A stretch of DNA of 6,442 nt, from contig CADDZH010000170.1 of NCBI GenBank assembly GCA_902812455.1, positions 1 to 6,442 of the forward strand. Direction: 5' to 3'. Below the pieces are notes generated by a model. The model was not told where the DNA came from. It searched no databases and saw nothing but the letters and a program-made list of their open reading frames with translations. How positions within the stretch are numbered: the first letter of the stretch is position 1; every line of letters starts with the position of its first letter. A program made the position numbers and the translations under genes. Positions 6,207-6,442 of the stretch are shown here, piece by piece. This DNA is from Chloroflexota bacterium. Lineage in GTDB: Bacteria; Chloroflexota; Ktedonobacteria; Ktedonobacterales; Ktedonobacteraceae.

Positions 6207-6442
6207 AGGGTAACAGGATATTAGTATTTCTCCAGGCCGATCCCTGATATGGTTGTCTCTGCTTTCCATTGTATGTTTCTCTCCCATCTTCCGCAAACTG
6301 AGCTTTAGCGGTGGTTTCAACAAAAAAACGGGCTGTAGGGATGTAATTATCAATTTTGCCGATCCAACTTGGTTATGAGGAAACGATCCCGCCGCCTGAT
6401 GAGCTTTCCCGATCAATTGGGGTAATCAGGACCGGGTCGTAG
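6207..6442. other. Upstream non-coding region
   Basis: No supported gene is visible on either strand. Apart from the candidate promoter at 6268-6296, the stretch holds a run of seven A (T on the minus strand) at 6322-6328. There is no stem beside it that would make it a terminator. A 74-codon minus-strand frame with a TTG start (6192-6416) has no ribosome binding site or recognisable domain. Confidence 0.5.
6268..6296 (-). promoter_or_regulatory. Candidate sigma70-type promoter for the operon
   Basis: On the minus strand TTGCGG (6296-6291) is followed after 17 nt by TACAAT (6273-6268). The -10 box matches 5 of 6 consensus positions and the -35 box 3 of 6. Transcription would begin near 6260, giving a leader of about 140 nt that contains all three inverted repeats. 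It is the best-spaced pair I found by eye in the region, but the match is modest. Confidence 0.35.

Noticed and set aside
6322..6335. A7 run (T7 on minus) next to GC-rich bases as a terminator of an upstream gene
   Set aside because: No self-complementary stem adjoins the run on either strand.
6192..6416. A 74-codon minus-strand frame, or a 25-codon subset starting at an internal ATG, as a leader peptide
   Set aside because: The long form starts at TTG without a ribosome binding site. The short form has only a distant GGGAG, overlaps the candidate promoter's -10 box and ends in the 6192-6206 palindrome. Neither shows a domain or an attenuation-like codon run.

Overview
The window is one tightly packed block of six genes, all read on the minus strand (right to left). 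An untranslated upstream region lies at the right end. The sequence shows mid-50s GC by eye and strong GGAGG-type ribosome binding sites. The gene mix is metabolic enzymes plus a small zinc-ribbon membrane-type protein. This combination, with a plant-like/bacterial ComA homologue, would suit a soil bacterium such as a Ktedonobacteria-type Chloroflexota. That placement is inference from style and content only, because no rRNA or marker gene is present.

In transcription order: an MmgE/PrpD-family dehydratase/decarboxylase/epimerase (4745-6118); a phosphosulfolactate synthase (ComA)-family protein that looks closer to plant HSA32 than to archaeal ComA (3905-4732); a PLP-dependent cysteine desulfurase/selenocysteine lyase-type enzyme (2712-3899); a second class-V PLP enzyme resembling kynureninase (1477-2673); a 127-residue zinc-ribbon protein with one probable membrane segment (1058-1441); and an ornithine cyclodeaminase/mu-crystallin-family NAD(P) enzyme (67-1026). 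Intergenic gaps are 12, 5, 38, 35 and 31 nt, and two Shine-Dalgarno sequences overlap or abut the preceding stop codon. One polycistronic mRNA is therefore likely. No terminator is visible at the left edge, so the operon may continue beyond the window.

Upstream of the first gene (6119-6442) there is no convincing gene. It holds a possible sigma70-type promoter (6268-6296) and then three consecutive inverted repeats within 66 bp (6192-6206, 6163-6180, 6141-6160), just before a good ribosome binding site. These could be repressor operators, mRNA hairpins, or both, and they are the clearest non-coding signal here.

How the enzymes cooperate is not known from sequence. The set (possible sulfite/PEP-derived C-S chemistry, a dehydratase fold, two fold-type I PLP enzymes, and an imine/amino-acid reductase fold) would fit a small sulfur- or amino-acid-related pathway. 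I know of no described pathway with exactly this gene order. The alternative is that ComA/HSA32 has a non-catalytic or stress role and the others are a loosely linked metabolic operon.
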